Assembly: GCA_013823855.1 (NCBI GenBank)
Contig: PNMW01000046.1
Span: forward strand, 1-64,000
Length of the DNA: 64,000 nt
Direction: 5' to 3'
Source: Lysobacteraceae bacterium
GTDB taxonomy: Bacteria > Pseudomonadota > Gammaproteobacteria > Nevskiales > Nevskiaceae
Part shown: in pieces, positions 28,022 through 36,800 of the stretch
Position numbering within the stretch: position 1 is the stretch's first letter
Layout of the letters: every line of letters starts with the position of its first letter
Translations under genes and position numbers: made by a program
Notes under the pieces: model-generated
Databases searched by the model: none
What the model was told of the DNA's origin: nothing
What the model saw: the letters and a program-made list of their open reading frames with translations, nothing else

Positions 28022-28333
28022 TTACAGCTTGACGTCGCTGATCTGCAGCACCGGCTGGGTGTTGGTGTAGTTCGGGATGTCGGCGAGGATCTCGGCCGAC
28101 GGCGGGCCGAAGGCGGTCTGGAAGGCGTCGACCGAATCGAAGTACAGATGGCCCATGGCGATGAACGCGGGCGGGGCGCCCGGTGCGCCACCGGCGAGGC
28201 CGTGCTCGACCGCCATCGACTTCAGCGCCGGACCGAGCTTGCCCTTGACCATCGGCATGTGGCTCTTGACGTAGTAGTCGATGTCGAACTTGGCATCGGC
28301 ATTGTTGGGGTACATCACGCTGACCTTGATCAT
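28022..28333 (-). CDS. EthD-family small protein at the end of the pqq operon
   Basis: 103 residues. The start KVSVMYPNNADAKFDIDYYVKSHMPMVKGKLG is the EthD pattern, a dimeric alpha+beta barrel family that includes a helper protein of ethyl tert-butyl ether degradation and several ring-cleaving or cyclising enzymes. GGAG precedes the ATG. It starts 14 bases after pqqE ends and so is almost certainly co-transcribed with it. It is not one of the standard PQQ genes, and its role in PQQ synthesis or alcohol metabolism is unknown. Confidence 0.8.
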   Translation of the reverse strand: MIKVSVMYPNNADAKFDIDYYVKSHMPMVKGKLGPALKSMAVEHGLAGGAPGAPPAFIAMGHLYFDSVDAFQTAFGPPSAEILADIPNYTNTQPVLQISDVKL

Positions 28334-28347
28334 CGGGGTGTTGCTCC

Positions 28348-29514
28348 TCACTGGGGGCTGGCCACAACGGCCGGCTTCTTGGCATGGCGATCCGAGTTCT
28401 TCGGATTGCGGAAAATGATCGGCTTCTCGACCGTGGTGCTGCGCGCGCTCGCCACTGCGTCATCGACGAGGTGGCGCAGCGGCGACTTGTCGCAGACCGG
28501 GTCGGTGGCGGCGGCGTCGCCGGTGAACTGGAAGGCCTGGCAGCGGCAGCCGCCGAAGTCCTTTTCCTTCTCGGGACACGACAGGCACGGCTCCTTCATC
28601 CAGCCGAAACCGCGAAAGCGATTGAAGGCATCCGATGCCTGCCAGATCTCCCGGACCGACGAGATCTGCACGTTCGGAAACTCGAAGCCGGGCAGCTGGC
28701 GCGCGGCATGACAGGGCAGGGCAGTGCCGTCCGGCGTCACCAGCAGGAACACCGAGCCCCAGCCGTTCATGCACGGCTTCGGGCGCTTTTCGTAGTAGTC
28801 GGGAACGACGAAATAGATGTCCATCTTGCCCTTCAGCCGCGCCTGGTACTCGTTGGCGACGCCTTCGGCCTCGCGGACCTGTTCGAGGGTCGGCAGCAGG
28901 CGGTCGCGGTTCAGCAGTGCCCAGCCGTAGTACTGGGTGGTTGCCAGCTCGACGTAGTCGGCTTCGAGTTCGATCGCCAGATCGAGCATTTCGCGCAGCC
29001 GGTGCAGGTTGTCCCGATGGAGGACAAAGCACAGCACCATCGGGAAGCCGGCGGCCTTGACCGCGCGCGCCATGTCCAGCTTGTGCGCGTAGGCGCGCAT
29101 GCCGGCGATCTCGTCGTTCTGGTTGGCTTCGCTGCTCTGGAAGCTGACCTGGATGTGATCGAGGCCGGCGGCCTTCAGCGAGCGGGCGCGGGCGGCGTCC
29201 ATGCCGATGCCGGAGGTGATCAGGTTCGAGTAGTAGCCGAGCCTGGTCGATTCGGCGACCAGCGTTTCCAGGTCCTGCCGCACCAGCGGCTCGCCGCCGG
29301 ACAGGCCGAGTTGCAAGGCACCCATCGAGCGGGCATCGCGCAGCACGCGCAACCAGGTCTCGGTGTCCATGGTCTTGCCGTGGCCGTTGAAGTCGACCGG
29401 GTTCGAGCAGTACGCGCACTGCAGCGGGCAGGCGTAGGTCAGCTCGGCGAGCAGCCACAGCGGCGGCTTGATCGCAGGCCTCACGATCGGACTAGGCGAT
29501 CCACCCTCGTGCAT
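28348..29514 (-). CDS. pqqE: PqqA peptide cyclase (radical SAM)
   Basis: 388 residues. The radical SAM cluster motif is CPLQCAYC and the SAM loop LSGGEP follows. The C-terminal SPASM-type auxiliary cluster cysteines are visible in PKPCMNGWG, LPCHAARQ, EPCLSCPEKEKDFGGCRC and DPVCDK. PqqE joins Glu and Tyr side chains of PqqA, the first step of PQQ synthesis. It overlaps pqqD by 23 bases, fitting the need of PqqE for the PqqD chaperone. Confidence 0.96.
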   Translation of the reverse strand: MHEGGSPSPIVRPAIKPPLWLLAELTYACPLQCAYCSNPVDFNGHGKTMDTETWLRVLRDARSMGALQLGLSGGEPLVRQDLETLVAESTRLGYYSNLITSGIGMDAARARSLKAAGLDHIQVSFQSSEANQNDEIAGMRAYAHKLDMARAVKAAGFPMVLCFVLHRDNLHRLREMLDLAIELEADYVELATTQYYGWALLNRDRLLPTLEQVREAEGVANEYQARLKGKMDIYFVVPDYYEKRPKPCMNGWGSVFLLVTPDGTALPCHAARQLPGFEFPNVQISSVREIWQASDAFNRFRGFGWMKEPCLSCPEKEKDFGGCRCQAFQFTGDAAATDPVCDKSPLRHLVDDAVASARSTTVEKPIIFRNPKNSDRHAKKPAVVASPQ

Positions 29515-29803
29515 GGGCTACCTCCAGGAAGCTGCGGACATCGCCGGAAATGTCGCCGGCCTCGGGGAACTGCGCCATCAGCGCGGCGGCGATGGCGGCG
29601 GCGCTTCGCTGGCCATCGACGGTCTTGAGGATCATCGCGGCGGATTCGCTCAACTGCACCACCCCTTCCGGGTAGAGCAGCACGTCGCAGCCCTGCACGG
29701 TCTCGTACTGGATGCGGTGGCCGCGGGCCAGCTTCAGCGGGCCCTCGTGCAGCGGCTTGTAGTCGGTCGCGTACTCGACCTTTTTCCCGGGCGCTTCAGA
29801 CAT
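29492..29803 (-). CDS. pqqD: PQQ biosynthesis peptide chaperone PqqD
   Basis: 103 residues, the usual size. The pattern [26 protein letters not shown] is characteristic of PqqD (RRE-type winged-helix fold). It binds PqqA and presents it to PqqE. It overlaps pqqC by eight bases and pqqE by 23 bases, so the three are translated together. Confidence 0.93.
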   Translation of the reverse strand: MSEAPGKKVEYATDYKPLHEGPLKLARGHRIQYETVQGCDVLLYPEGVVQLSESAAMILKTVDGQRSAAAIAAALMAQFPEAGDISGDVRSFLEVAHARGWIA

Positions 29804-30584
29804 GGATCGCTCCGCTGATCTCGGCGGCGGTCATGCCGGGCCGGAAGCCTTCGACGCAGTGATACGGCGGCTCGTCCTTGACGTAGGCCATGGTCATCGC
29901 GTCGAGCATGGTCCACAGGATGTCGAGCTTGAACTTCAGCAGCTCCAGCGCCCGTTCCTGTTCGGCGCGGCTGCGGAACAGGTCCAGCGTCAGGCCGAGG
30001 CCGTGCTGCACGTCGCGATGCGCTTCCTGGACGCGGCCCTTGAAGTAGTCGAGCCCGCTGTTCTCGATCCATGGATAGTGCTTCGGCCACTCGGCGATGC
30101 GCTCCTTGTGGATGCTCGGTGCGAACAGCTCGGTCAGCGACGAGGCCACGCCTTCCTGCCAGGATGCGCGCCGCACGAAGTTCACGTAGGCATCGACCGC
30201 GAAACGCACGCCGGGCAGCACGTAGCGGTGGCTGACGATGTCCTCGCGGGCAAGGCCCACGGCGATGCCGAGGCGTACCCAGCGTTCGATGCCGCCTTCG
30301 GTCTCGTCATTGCCGTCGTGATCGATGATCCGCTGGATCCAGCGGCGGCGGACTTCGCGGTCCGGGCAATTGGCGAGGAGTGCGGCATCCTTGTTGGGGA
30401 TCGCGGTCTGGTAGTAGAAGCGGTTCAGCACCCAGCCCTGAACCGCCTCCTTGGTCAGACGGCCCTCGTTCATCGCCCGCTGGAAGGGGTGGTGGATGTG
30501 GTAGTACGGCTCGAACGCCTTCAGGCGTGCGGCGAATTCTTCGCGGGTCCAGGGCAGGTCGTGCGTTGCGACGGCTGCGTTCAT
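29796..30584 (-). CDS. pqqC: Pyrroloquinoline-quinone synthase PqqC
   Basis: 262 residues. Family segments [53 protein letters not shown] and AMTMAY are intact, including the His and Arg residues lining the product cavity. PqqC carries out the final ring closure and eight-electron oxidation to PQQ with O2 and no cofactor. AGGAGGAG precedes the ATG. It follows pqqB by 29 bases. Confidence 0.95.
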   Translation of the reverse strand: MNAAVATHDLPWTREEFAARLKAFEPYYHIHHPFQRAMNEGRLTKEAVQGWVLNRFYYQTAIPNKDAALLANCPDREVRRRWIQRIIDHDGNDETEGGIERWVRLGIAVGLAREDIVSHRYVLPGVRFAVDAYVNFVRRASWQEGVASSLTELFAPSIHKERIAEWPKHYPWIENSGLDYFKGRVQEAHRDVQHGLGLTLDLFRSRAEQERALELLKFKLDILWTMLDAMTMAYVKDEPPYHCVEGFRPGMTAAEISGAIHV

Positions 30585-30613
30585 GTGACGGCTCCTCCTG
30601 CAGGTTGTAGCGG

Positions 30614-31528
30614 CTACAGCTCGAACACCATCCCGTCCTGCGCCACCTCGACGCCGGCGGCGTGGACGGCGGCGCGCTCGGGGCCATCCTCGACGAGGAT
30701 CGGATTGGTGTTGTTGATATGGATCAAGACCCGGCGCGCCTGCGGGTAGGCCGCCAGCACTTCGAGCATGCCGCCGGGACCGGACTGGTACAGGTGACCC
30801 ATTTCGCGCGCCAGCTTCTTGCCGACGCCGCGGCGGCTCATCTCGTCATCGGTCCAGGTGGTGCCGTCGACGAGGATCAGGCTGGCCTGGCGCATGGCCC
30901 GCTCGACCGGCGGCTCGATCACGCCGAGCCCCGGCGCGTACAGCGCGCAGGCCTGGGTGACGGTATTGCGGATCACCAGGCCCAAATTGTCGCCCGGCGC
31001 CGGAGCCGCACGGTGCGGCGAATAAGGTGGCGCCTTCGAGGTCAGCGCGAACGGCTCGAACTGGACGGCGTCGATGCCCGGCACGGTGAACGGCGTGCCG
31101 TCCGGCTTCACCTCGAACCAGTCGACGCCGCAGTAGTGCTCGAGGATGTTGAAGATCGGAAAGCCGCTGGTGAGATCGGCCTTGACCCGGGCCGAGCAGT
31201 AGATCGGCAGGCGCACCCGCGATTCGCGCAGCATCAGCAGGCCGGTGACGTGGTCGATCTGCGCGTCCATCAGGAACACCGCCTTGATGCCGGTGTCGCG
31301 CAGGCTGCGGTTCGGCTGCAGGTCGGGGGTCGACAGGATCTGCTGGCGGATGTCGGGCGAAGCGTTGATCAGTGCCCAGTCGCTGCCGTTCGACGACACG
31401 GCGATCGACGACTGGGTGCGGGCGATCGCGTTCAGCCGTGTGCTTCGACAGCCATCGCAGGTTTCGCAGTTGCAGTTCCACTGCGGGAATCCTCCTCCCG
31501 CGGCGGAACCCAGAATTCTGATTTTCAT
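30614..31528 (-). CDS. pqqB: PQQ biosynthesis protein PqqB (metallo-beta-lactamase fold)
   Basis: 304 residues. The N-terminus [20 protein letters not shown] and the segments [35 protein letters not shown] and HINNTNPIL are typical of PqqB. It has a beta-lactamase fold and is thought to be the hydroxylase acting on the excised Glu-Tyr product. A terminator lies between it and pqqA, so it should be transcribed at a lower level than the peptide gene. Confidence 0.95.
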   Translation of the reverse strand: MKIRILGSAAGGGFPQWNCNCETCDGCRSTRLNAIARTQSSIAVSSNGSDWALINASPDIRQQILSTPDLQPNRSLRDTGIKAVFLMDAQIDHVTGLLMLRESRVRLPIYCSARVKADLTSGFPIFNILEHYCGVDWFEVKPDGTPFTVPGIDAVQFEPFALTSKAPPYSPHRAAPAPGDNLGLVIRNTVTQACALYAPGLGVIEPPVERAMRQASLILVDGTTWTDDEMSRRGVGKKLAREMGHLYQSGPGGMLEVLAAYPQARRVLIHINNTNPILVEDGPERAAVHAAGVEVAQDGMVFEL

Positions 31529-31587
31529 GTTCGGGGTTCGACTGGGATGCGTGGCAATTGCTGCGCTGCATCCAAGAAATCATCCTG

Positions 31588-31614
31588 CAAAACAAAGCCC
31601 CCGTTTCCGGGGGC
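31588..31614 (-). terminator. Intrinsic terminator/attenuator between pqqA and pqqB
   Basis: On the minus strand GCCCCCG pairs with CGGGGGC around a GAAA loop (31597-31614) and is followed by TTTGTTTT (complement of 31589-31596). It lies about 70 bases after pqqA and 60 bases before pqqB. Partial read-through would give many short pqqA transcripts and fewer pqqBCDE transcripts, a ratio known for other pqq operons. Confidence 0.85.
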
Positions 31615-31664
31615 CCCATTCTGCAACGACCGCTGTCTGGCCAGATCCGTTCCGGTTGACCCGG

Positions 31665-31680
31665 TTCGGCTGAGGCCGAA
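31665..31680 (-). other. Small hairpin directly after pqqA
   Basis: TTCGGC and GCCGAA form a 6-bp stem with a 4-nt loop seven bases beyond the pqqA stop. No T-run follows. It may protect the 3' end of the short pqqA transcript. Confidence 0.4.
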
Positions 31681-31686
31681 AGAGAC

Positions 31687-31761
31687 TCAGCGGTTCAGGA
31701 TGTACATCGTCACTTCCATGCCGAAACGCATTTCGGTGAAGCTCGGGGTCGTCCAACGCAT
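31687..31761 (-). CDS. pqqA: PQQ precursor peptide PqqA
   Basis: 24 residues, the classical PqqA length. Glu16 and Tyr20 lie in the conserved EVTMY motif; these are the two residues cross-linked by PqqE to build PQQ. The peptide begins MRWTTPSF. GGAGG lies seven bases before the ATG at 31761. A sigma54-type promoter lies about 65 bases upstream, and two hairpins separate it from pqqB. Confidence 0.95.
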   Translation of the reverse strand: MRWTTPSFTEMRFGMEVTMYILNR

Positions 31762-31824
31762 GATCAATCCTCCAATTGGTTCGCAGTGGTGTGCCAGCTT
31801 GCCCTTATACGGACAGAGTGGCAG

Positions 31825-31840
31825 TGCAGAGACTATGCCA
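31825..31840 (-). promoter_or_regulatory. Sigma54 (-24/-12) promoter of pqqA
   Basis: Read on the minus strand, the site is TGGCAT, five bases, CTGC, then A, against the consensus TGGCAC-N5-TTGC. GG and GC are exactly ten bases apart. Transcription would start near 31814, giving a leader of about 53 nt before pqqA. The next upstream gene on this strand encodes a sigma54 activator. Confidence 0.75.
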
Positions 31841-31852
31841 CGTCGAATCCGG

Positions 31853-31888
31853 TTCCCAATCGTCTGTATCAATGGTCGGGATTGGGAA
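31853..31888. repeat. 9-bp inverted repeat upstream of the pqqA promoter
   Basis: TTCCCAATC (31853-31861) and GATTGGGAA (31880-31888) are perfect arms separated by 18 bases. They begin 13 bases upstream of the -24 element of pqqA. A dimeric activator or repressor site is possible. A CTGTCACC copy (31900-31907) lies just beyond the repeat. Confidence 0.5.
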
Positions 31889-32009
31889 TTCACAAGTCGC
31901 TGTCACCACTGGAATTTAACGACATCCAGAGGTGCGGACTCAAGCCTTCCGGAACCCTTGCCCTGCCAGCATCGTGGCCGGCGTTGGCCGTTCGCGCCGA
32001 TGCCTTGTG

Positions 32010-34064
32010 TCAGATCCGGGACAGATCGTCACGCCGTGCCTCACCCACCGGGATCGCGTGTCGCTTCAGCTTGCGGTACAGCGTGTTGCGGCTCATGCCG
32101 AGATCACGGGCGGTCATCGTCATGTTCCACTGGTGGGTCTCGACGGCGCGCAGGATCGCCGCCTTCTCGGCGGCTTCCAGCGGATTGACACCTGCAATCG
32201 CCTGCAGTGTCGGCGCTTCTGGCGCCGGCAGGGCCGCGGGTGTCGCTGCCGTCGGCAGCGCCCTGGCTTTCGCCAGTTGGAAACTGCGTGGCAGATCGGC
32301 GATCCGCACCACGCCGTCCTCGCAGATCGCGAGCGCGGTGCGGATGACATTGCGCAGTTCGCGGATGTTGCCGGGCCAGTCGTAGGCGAGCAGGCATTCG
32401 AAGGCATCGGCTTCGATCGATACGGCTTCGCCGGCACGCGCTTCGAGCGCAATGAAGCGGCGGATCAGCGCTTCGGCATCGACCCTGTCCTTGAGCGCCG
32501 GCAACTCCAGCGTCATGCCGTTGAGCCGGTAGTAGAGATCTTCGCGGAAACTGCCGCTGGCAATCATCTCGCGCAGGTCGCGGTGCGAGGCGCTGAGCAC
32601 GCAGAGTTCGACCTTGACTGCCTGCTCGCAGCCCAGCGGCACCACCTCCTGCTCCTCCAGCACCCTGAGCAGGCGAGTCTGCAGGTTCAGCGGCATGTCG
32701 CCGATTTCATCGAGGAACAGCGTGCCGCCGCTCGATTGCTGGATGCGGCCGCGCATGCCTTCCTTGCGCGCGCCGGTGAAGGCGCCGGACTTGTAGCCGA
32801 ACAGCTCCGACTCGATCAGCGTTTCCGGGATGGCGGCACAGTTCACCGCGACGAACGGCTGGGCGGCACGCGCGCTGGCGAGGTGGATCGCCTTGGCAAA
32901 CACCTCCTTGCCGGAGCCGGTCGGCCCCTGGATCAGGATCGGCACCCGGGTGTCGGCCAGCCGGCGCGCAGCGCGGATGTTCTGCAGCATCTGCGGATCC
33001 TGGCCAGCGAGATCGGCCAGCGACAGGGCATTGACCGACGGCGCCGGGACGATCTGCACGCGTTCGCTGGGCGGACGGCGGGCGCGGTCGCTCTGGGCGT
33101 CGATGCGGCCGATCAGCTGTGGGGGCGCCAGGGTGACGAAGAAACGGCGGCCATAGCGCTGGTCGCGGACCGGCATCAGCGCCATCCGCGTGTTGATCAG
33201 CTGGGTGAGCTCCATCTCGCCGATGTCGAACAGCTCGCCGACCGGCCGGCCGATCAGGCTGGCACGGCTCGGCGCCGACAGCAGCGACACCGCCATGTCG
33301 TCGGCCGCCACGATGTGACCATCCTCGGACAGCGCGAGCGCGGCGTCGTGCAGCAGGTTCACGAACTCAGGCCGGCTGTGGAAGCGCAGCACGCGATACG
33401 GCTGGCAGCGGCGCAGGAACAGGCACTTCTCGATCATCCGCGCCGAGGTGTTGACCAGCGCCATCGTGTGCATCTGGCTGGCGCGGGTGTCGTGGCTGCC
33501 GACCGAGGACGCGTCGAGCACTGCGATCAGTTCGCCGTTCATGTCGCGGATCGGCGCACCCGAGCACGACAGGCCGATGTGGCGGGCGCGGAAGTGATCA
33601 TTGCGATGCACGGTGATCGCCCGGCCTTCGGCGATGCAGGTGCCGATACCGTTGGTGCCTTCGCTCTGCTCGCTCCACTCGGCGCCAACCAGCAGGCCGG
33701 CGCTGCGGAACATCTTGTTGAGCGTGGGATCGACCTTGTCGGTCAGGATGATGCCCTTGGCATCGGTCAGCAGCAGCGCGTAGCCGGAGCCGCTGATCTG
33801 GTCGTAGAGCGTGTCGATTTCGGCGCGCGCGATCTCGACCAGCTCGTCGTGACGTTCCTGAAGATCCTTGAGATTGTTGGAGTCGATGACGCTGGGCGCG
33901 TGCAATCGGGCCGGATCGAGACGGAAATCGTTGAGGCAACGTTGCCACGAGACCCGGATCGCCTCGTCGAAGCCGGCCTTGGTGGACAGCCCGCCGTTGA
34001 TCGTGCGCAACACGCCATTGGCGTGCTGCACCGCCGCGTTATCGCCCATTTCCTCGCACCTCAT
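32010..34064 (-). CDS. Sigma54-dependent transcriptional activator, AcoR type
   Basis: 684 residues. A GAF-like sensor (residues ~75-205, with EGTNGIGTCIAEG) and a PAS-like middle are followed by the AAA+ domain (~345-570) with Walker A GPTGSGKE, the sigma54-contact loop GAFTGA, and GGTLFLDEIGDMPL. A Fis-type helix-turn-helix (ARDLGMSRNTLYRKLK) ends the protein. AcoR-type activators respond to small molecules such as acetoin or alcohols. Sigma54 promoters lie before pqqA, the aldehyde dehydrogenase gene, the porin and the alcohol dehydrogenase, so this is the obvious activator of all four (inference). Confidence 0.9.
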   Translation of the reverse strand: MRCEEMGDNAAVQHANGVLRTINGGLSTKAGFDEAIRVSWQRCLNDFRLDPARLHAPSVIDSNNLKDLQERHDELVEIARAEIDTLYDQISGSGYALLLTDAKGIILTDKVDPTLNKMFRSAGLLVGAEWSEQSEGTNGIGTCIAEGRAITVHRNDHFRARHIGLSCSGAPIRDMNGELIAVLDASSVGSHDTRASQMHTMALVNTSARMIEKCLFLRRCQPYRVLRFHSRPEFVNLLHDAALALSEDGHIVAADDMAVSLLSAPSRASLIGRPVGELFDIGEMELTQLINTRMALMPVRDQRYGRRFFVTLAPPQLIGRIDAQSDRARRPPSERVQIVPAPSVNALSLADLAGQDPQMLQNIRAARRLADTRVPILIQGPTGSGKEVFAKAIHLASARAAQPFVAVNCAAIPETLIESELFGYKSGAFTGARKEGMRGRIQQSSGGTLFLDEIGDMPLNLQTRLLRVLEEQEVVPLGCEQAVKVELCVLSASHRDLREMIASGSFREDLYYRLNGMTLELPALKDRVDAEALIRRFIALEARAGEAVSIEADAFECLLAYDWPGNIRELRNVIRTALAICEDGVVRIADLPRSFQLAKARALPTAATPAALPAPEAPTLQAIAGVNPLEAAEKAAILRAVETHQWNMTMTARDLGMSRNTLYRKLKRHAIPVGEARRDDLSRI

Positions 34065-34513
34065 CTCGACTGCCCCGCGCTGCTTCGACGCTGAGGCTTA
34101 TTGATTTTCATGACACTGCTTTGGAGTTCCGGCGGCCTGATGCCACGCCGGAAGCAACAGTAGTGCCAGCGGACGGTAGTCCCGTGCGAGGACTGCGTCA
34201 ACGAAAAAGGGCGCTGACGGCGACGCTGCGTCGTCGAACGGTGCATAGGGGGCAAATACTGTGTCAGGCCTGCGACAGCGGTTTTGGCTGGCGCGCCGGA
34301 CCTGTGACAGCGCAGGATAGGAAACCTGCAGCGCGGCGTCGGAAATCGTTGGTCATCAGCGGTTTGCAGGGTCTCGGCCGGCTGGCTTGCTTCTTGCCAT
34401 CGCGAGGCCGTCGCGACGCAGCCGGTGGTGACGATCAGCGGGAACGAGTGATCGGCCAAGGCTGTCGCAGGCACTCAATGTCATTTGCAATAACGAATAC
34501 GAGGAGATCAGCA
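34065..34513. other. 449-bp divergent control region between activator and aldehyde dehydrogenase
   Basis: No gene is supported here. The region holds a near-palindrome CTGT-NN-CAGGCCTG-NN-ACAG at 34259-34278, a second symmetric element with GTGACAGC at 34304-34311, a sigma54 promoter at 34383-34398 and a further GCTGTCGCAGG copy at 34461-34471. The two upstream elements sit about 130-150 and 100 bases before the predicted start, the usual distance for sigma54 enhancers. Confidence 0.6.
34383..34398 (+). promoter_or_regulatory. Sigma54 promoter of the aldehyde dehydrogenase gene
   Basis: TGGCTT, five bases, TTGC, with GG at 34384-34385 and GC at 34396-34397 exactly ten bases apart. Only the A of TGGCA departs from consensus. 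Transcription would start near 34409, about 105 bases before the ATG. Confidence 0.7.
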
Positions 34514-36025
34514 ATGGATGGATCGAAAGGTCTTGAAGCACTGGGCGCAGCCGCCCGCAAGTTCATCAGCAGCCCGAAGCAGATCCTGATCGACGGCGCC
34601 TGGGTCAATTCGACCTCGGGCGAGACCTTCGAGGTCTACAACCCGGCCACCGGTCAGGTCGTCGCCCACGCGCAGGCCGGTTCGAAGGAAGACATCAACG
34701 CCGCCGTCGCCGCTGCCCGTCGTGCGTTCGCCGACAACAGCGAATGGCGCAAGATGTCGCCGGCCAACCGAGGCAAGCTGCTGCACCGCATCGGCGACCT
34801 GATCCTCAAGCATCAGGACGAGCTGGGCGAACTGGAATCGCTGGACAACGGCAAGCCGGTTGTCGTCGCCAAGATCGCGGACGTCGCGCTCGCCGCCGAC
34901 ATCTTCCACTACATGGCCGGCTGGGCCACCAAGTCGGAAGGCAACACGCTGGACCTGTCGGTGCCGTTCACCCCGGGCACCGAGTACCACGCCTACACCA
35001 AGCGCGAACCGATCGGCGTCGTCGGCCAGATCATTCCGTGGAACTTCCCGATCCTGATGGCGGCGTGGAAGCTTGCTCCGGCGCTGGCCTGCGGCTGTAC
35101 CGTGATCCTGAAGCCGGCCGAGGAAACCCCGCTGACCGCGCTGCGTCTTGCCGAACTGATCCAGGAAGCCGGTCTGCCGAAGGGCGTGCTGAACGTGGTC
35201 ACCGGCTTCGGTGAAACCACCGGCGCGCCGCTGGCCGGCCACCCGGGCGTCGACAAGGTCGCCTTCACCGGCTCGACCGAAGTCGGCAAGCTGATCGTCA
35301 AGGCCGCCGCCAACGACCTCAAGAAGCTGACGCTGGAACTCGGCGGCAAGTCGCCGAACATCATCATGAACGACGCCGACCTCTCGAAGGCGATCCCGGG
35401 TGCGGCCAGCGCGATCTTCTTCAACCAGGGCCAGACCTGCTGCGCCGGTTCGCGCCTGTTCATCCAGGACAAGGTCTACGACGAAGTCATCGCCGGCATC
35501 GCCGCCTACGCCAAGGGTCTGAAGGTGGGCCCGGGCCTCGATCCGTCGACCCAGCTCGGCCCGCTGGTCTCGCAGAACCAGCTTGACCGCGTCAGCGGCT
35601 ACCTGAAGGCCGGTCCGGCCGAAGGCGCCTCGCTGGCCGCCGGCGGCAGCCGCTGGGGCAATGAAGGCTACTTCGTCGAACCGACGCTGATGGTCAACGT
35701 CGCCGACAGCGCCAAGGTCGTGCAGGAAGAAATCTTCGGGCCGGTGCTGGTCGCCAGCCGTTTCACCGAGGTGGACGACGAACTGGTCCGCCGCGCCAAC
35801 GACTCGGTCTACGGCCTGGCCGCGGGCATCTGGTCGCAGGACGTGTCGAAGATCCACAAGCTGGTGCCGCGTCTGCGCGCCGGCACGGTCTGGGTCAACT
35901 GCTACAACATCTTCGACGCCTCGATGCCGTTCGGCGGCTACAAGCAGTCGGGCTGGGGCCGCGAGATGGGCCATCAGGTGCTGAACAACTATCTCGAAAC
36001 CAAGTCGGTCTGCATCGCCTACTGA
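34514..36025 (+). CDS. NAD-dependent aldehyde dehydrogenase
   Basis: 503 residues, the normal ALDH length. Catalytic Glu lies in LELGGKSP and catalytic Cys in FNQGQTCCAGS; the NAD loop FTGSTEVG is intact. The ending NNYLETKSVCIAY is common in acetaldehyde/betaine-aldehyde-type ALDHs. No signal peptide, so it acts in the cytoplasm. It would oxidise aldehydes produced by the periplasmic quinoprotein alcohol dehydrogenase to acids. GAGGAG precedes the ATG; a strong hairpin follows the stop. Confidence 0.92.
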   Translation: MDGSKGLEALGAAARKFISSPKQILIDGAWVNSTSGETFEVYNPATGQVVAHAQAGSKEDINAAVAAARRAFADNSEWRKMSPANRGKLLHRIGDLILKHQDELGELESLDNGKPVVVAKIADVALAADIFHYMAGWATKSEGNTLDLSVPFTPGTEYHAYTKREPIGVVGQIIPWNFPILMAAWKLAPALACGCTVILKPAEETPLTALRLAELIQEAGLPKGVLNVVTGFGETTGAPLAGHPGVDKVAFTGSTEVGKLIVKAAANDLKKLTLELGGKSPNIIMNDADLSKAIPGAASAIFFNQGQTCCAGSRLFIQDKVYDEVIAGIAAYAKGLKVGPGLDPSTQLGPLVSQNQLDRVSGYLKAGPAEGASLAAGGSRWGNEGYFVEPTLMVNVADSAKVVQEEIFGPVLVASRFTEVDDELVRRANDSVYGLAAGIWSQDVSKIHKLVPRLRAGTVWVNCYNIFDASMPFGGYKQSGWGREMGHQVLNNYLETKSVCIAY

Positions 36026-36071
36026 ACGGGCAGTGCCGATCGGCTGCGAAAAGCCGATAGTTGTCGCTGAC

Positions 36072-36104
36072 ATGAGGCCCGGGTGATGCTCGCCCGGGCC
36101 TCAT
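36072..36104 (+). terminator. 12-bp hairpin after the aldehyde dehydrogenase gene
   Basis: ATGAGGCCCGGG (36072-36083) pairs with CCCGGGCCTCAT (36093-36104) around a 9-nt loop. Only TCGTT follows, so termination may need rho. It separates the aldehyde dehydrogenase from the two-component genes. Confidence 0.65.
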
Positions 36105-36173
36105 TCGTTGAGCGCCATGGGGTCTTGTGAACAGGCGCCGTATCGAGCGCCCGCTGCCGGAGGAGAAAGCCGA

Positions 36174-36800
36174 ATGATCCGTATCCTGCTTGTCGACGAT
36201 CACGCCGTGGTTCGTGCCGGCTATCGTCAGCTGCTGGAGTGCGCCCCCGAGTACCAGGTGGTGGCGGAAGCGGCTTCCGCCGCGGCTGGCTACCGGCGGT
36301 TCCTCGAATGCGTCCCCGATGTGGTGATCACCGATCTGTCGTTGCCGGGCGTCGGGGGCATCGAATTGCTGCGCCGCCTGCGCGCCCGGCAGCCGGAACT
36401 GCGGGCGCTGGCGTTCAGCGTCCACGAGGAGCCGATGTTCGTCGAGCGGGCACTCGCCGCCGGCGCGCTCGGCTACGTGTCGAAGCGCTCGGCGCCCGAC
36501 ACTCTGGTCGCCGCGGTCGACGCCGTGGCCCGCGGCCGGGAATTCCTGTCGCCGGATCTTGCCCACGCCCGCGAGCATCAGCGCAAGCCGAACGACGCGC
36601 TGCACAGCCTGTCGCAACGGGAGTTCGAGATCTTCCGGCAAGTCGCCGAGGGACGCTCGGTGCGCGACATCGCCAGCGGCCTGTGCATCAGCGGCAAGAC
36701 CGTTTCCAACCACTATTCGCAGATCCGGGTGAAGCTCGGCTTGCGCTCGGCGGCGGAGATGGCGCGTCTGGCGATCGTGGCCGGCATCGTGCGTGTCTGA
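36174..36800 (+). CDS. NarL/LuxR-type response regulator (MoxX-like)
   Basis: 208 residues. The receiver has the acidic pocket VDDH, phosphoacceptor Asp54 in ITDLSLPG and the Lys in YVSKRSAP. The LuxR-type DNA-binding domain has LSQREFEIFRQVAEGRSVRDIASGL and SGKTVSNHYSQIRVKL. The start at 36174 follows GGAGGAG. It overlaps its cognate histidine kinase by eight bases. Pairs of this type, with the kinase N-terminal domain seen here, regulate methanol and ethanol quinoprotein genes in other proteobacteria. Confidence 0.9.
   Translation: MIRILLVDDHAVVRAGYRQLLECAPEYQVVAEAASAAAGYRRFLECVPDVVITDLSLPGVGGIELLRRLRARQPELRALAFSVHEEPMFVERALAAGALGYVSKRSAPDTLVAAVDAVARGREFLSPDLAHAREHQRKPNDALHSLSQREFEIFRQVAEGRSVRDIASGLCISGKTVSNHYSQIRVKLGLRSAAEMARLAIVAGIVRV

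Noticed and set aside
34121-34513. N-terminal extension of the aldehyde dehydrogenase upstream of 34514
   Set aside because: The extension would cross the sigma54 promoter and has no family similarity; GAGGAG fits the ATG at 34514.
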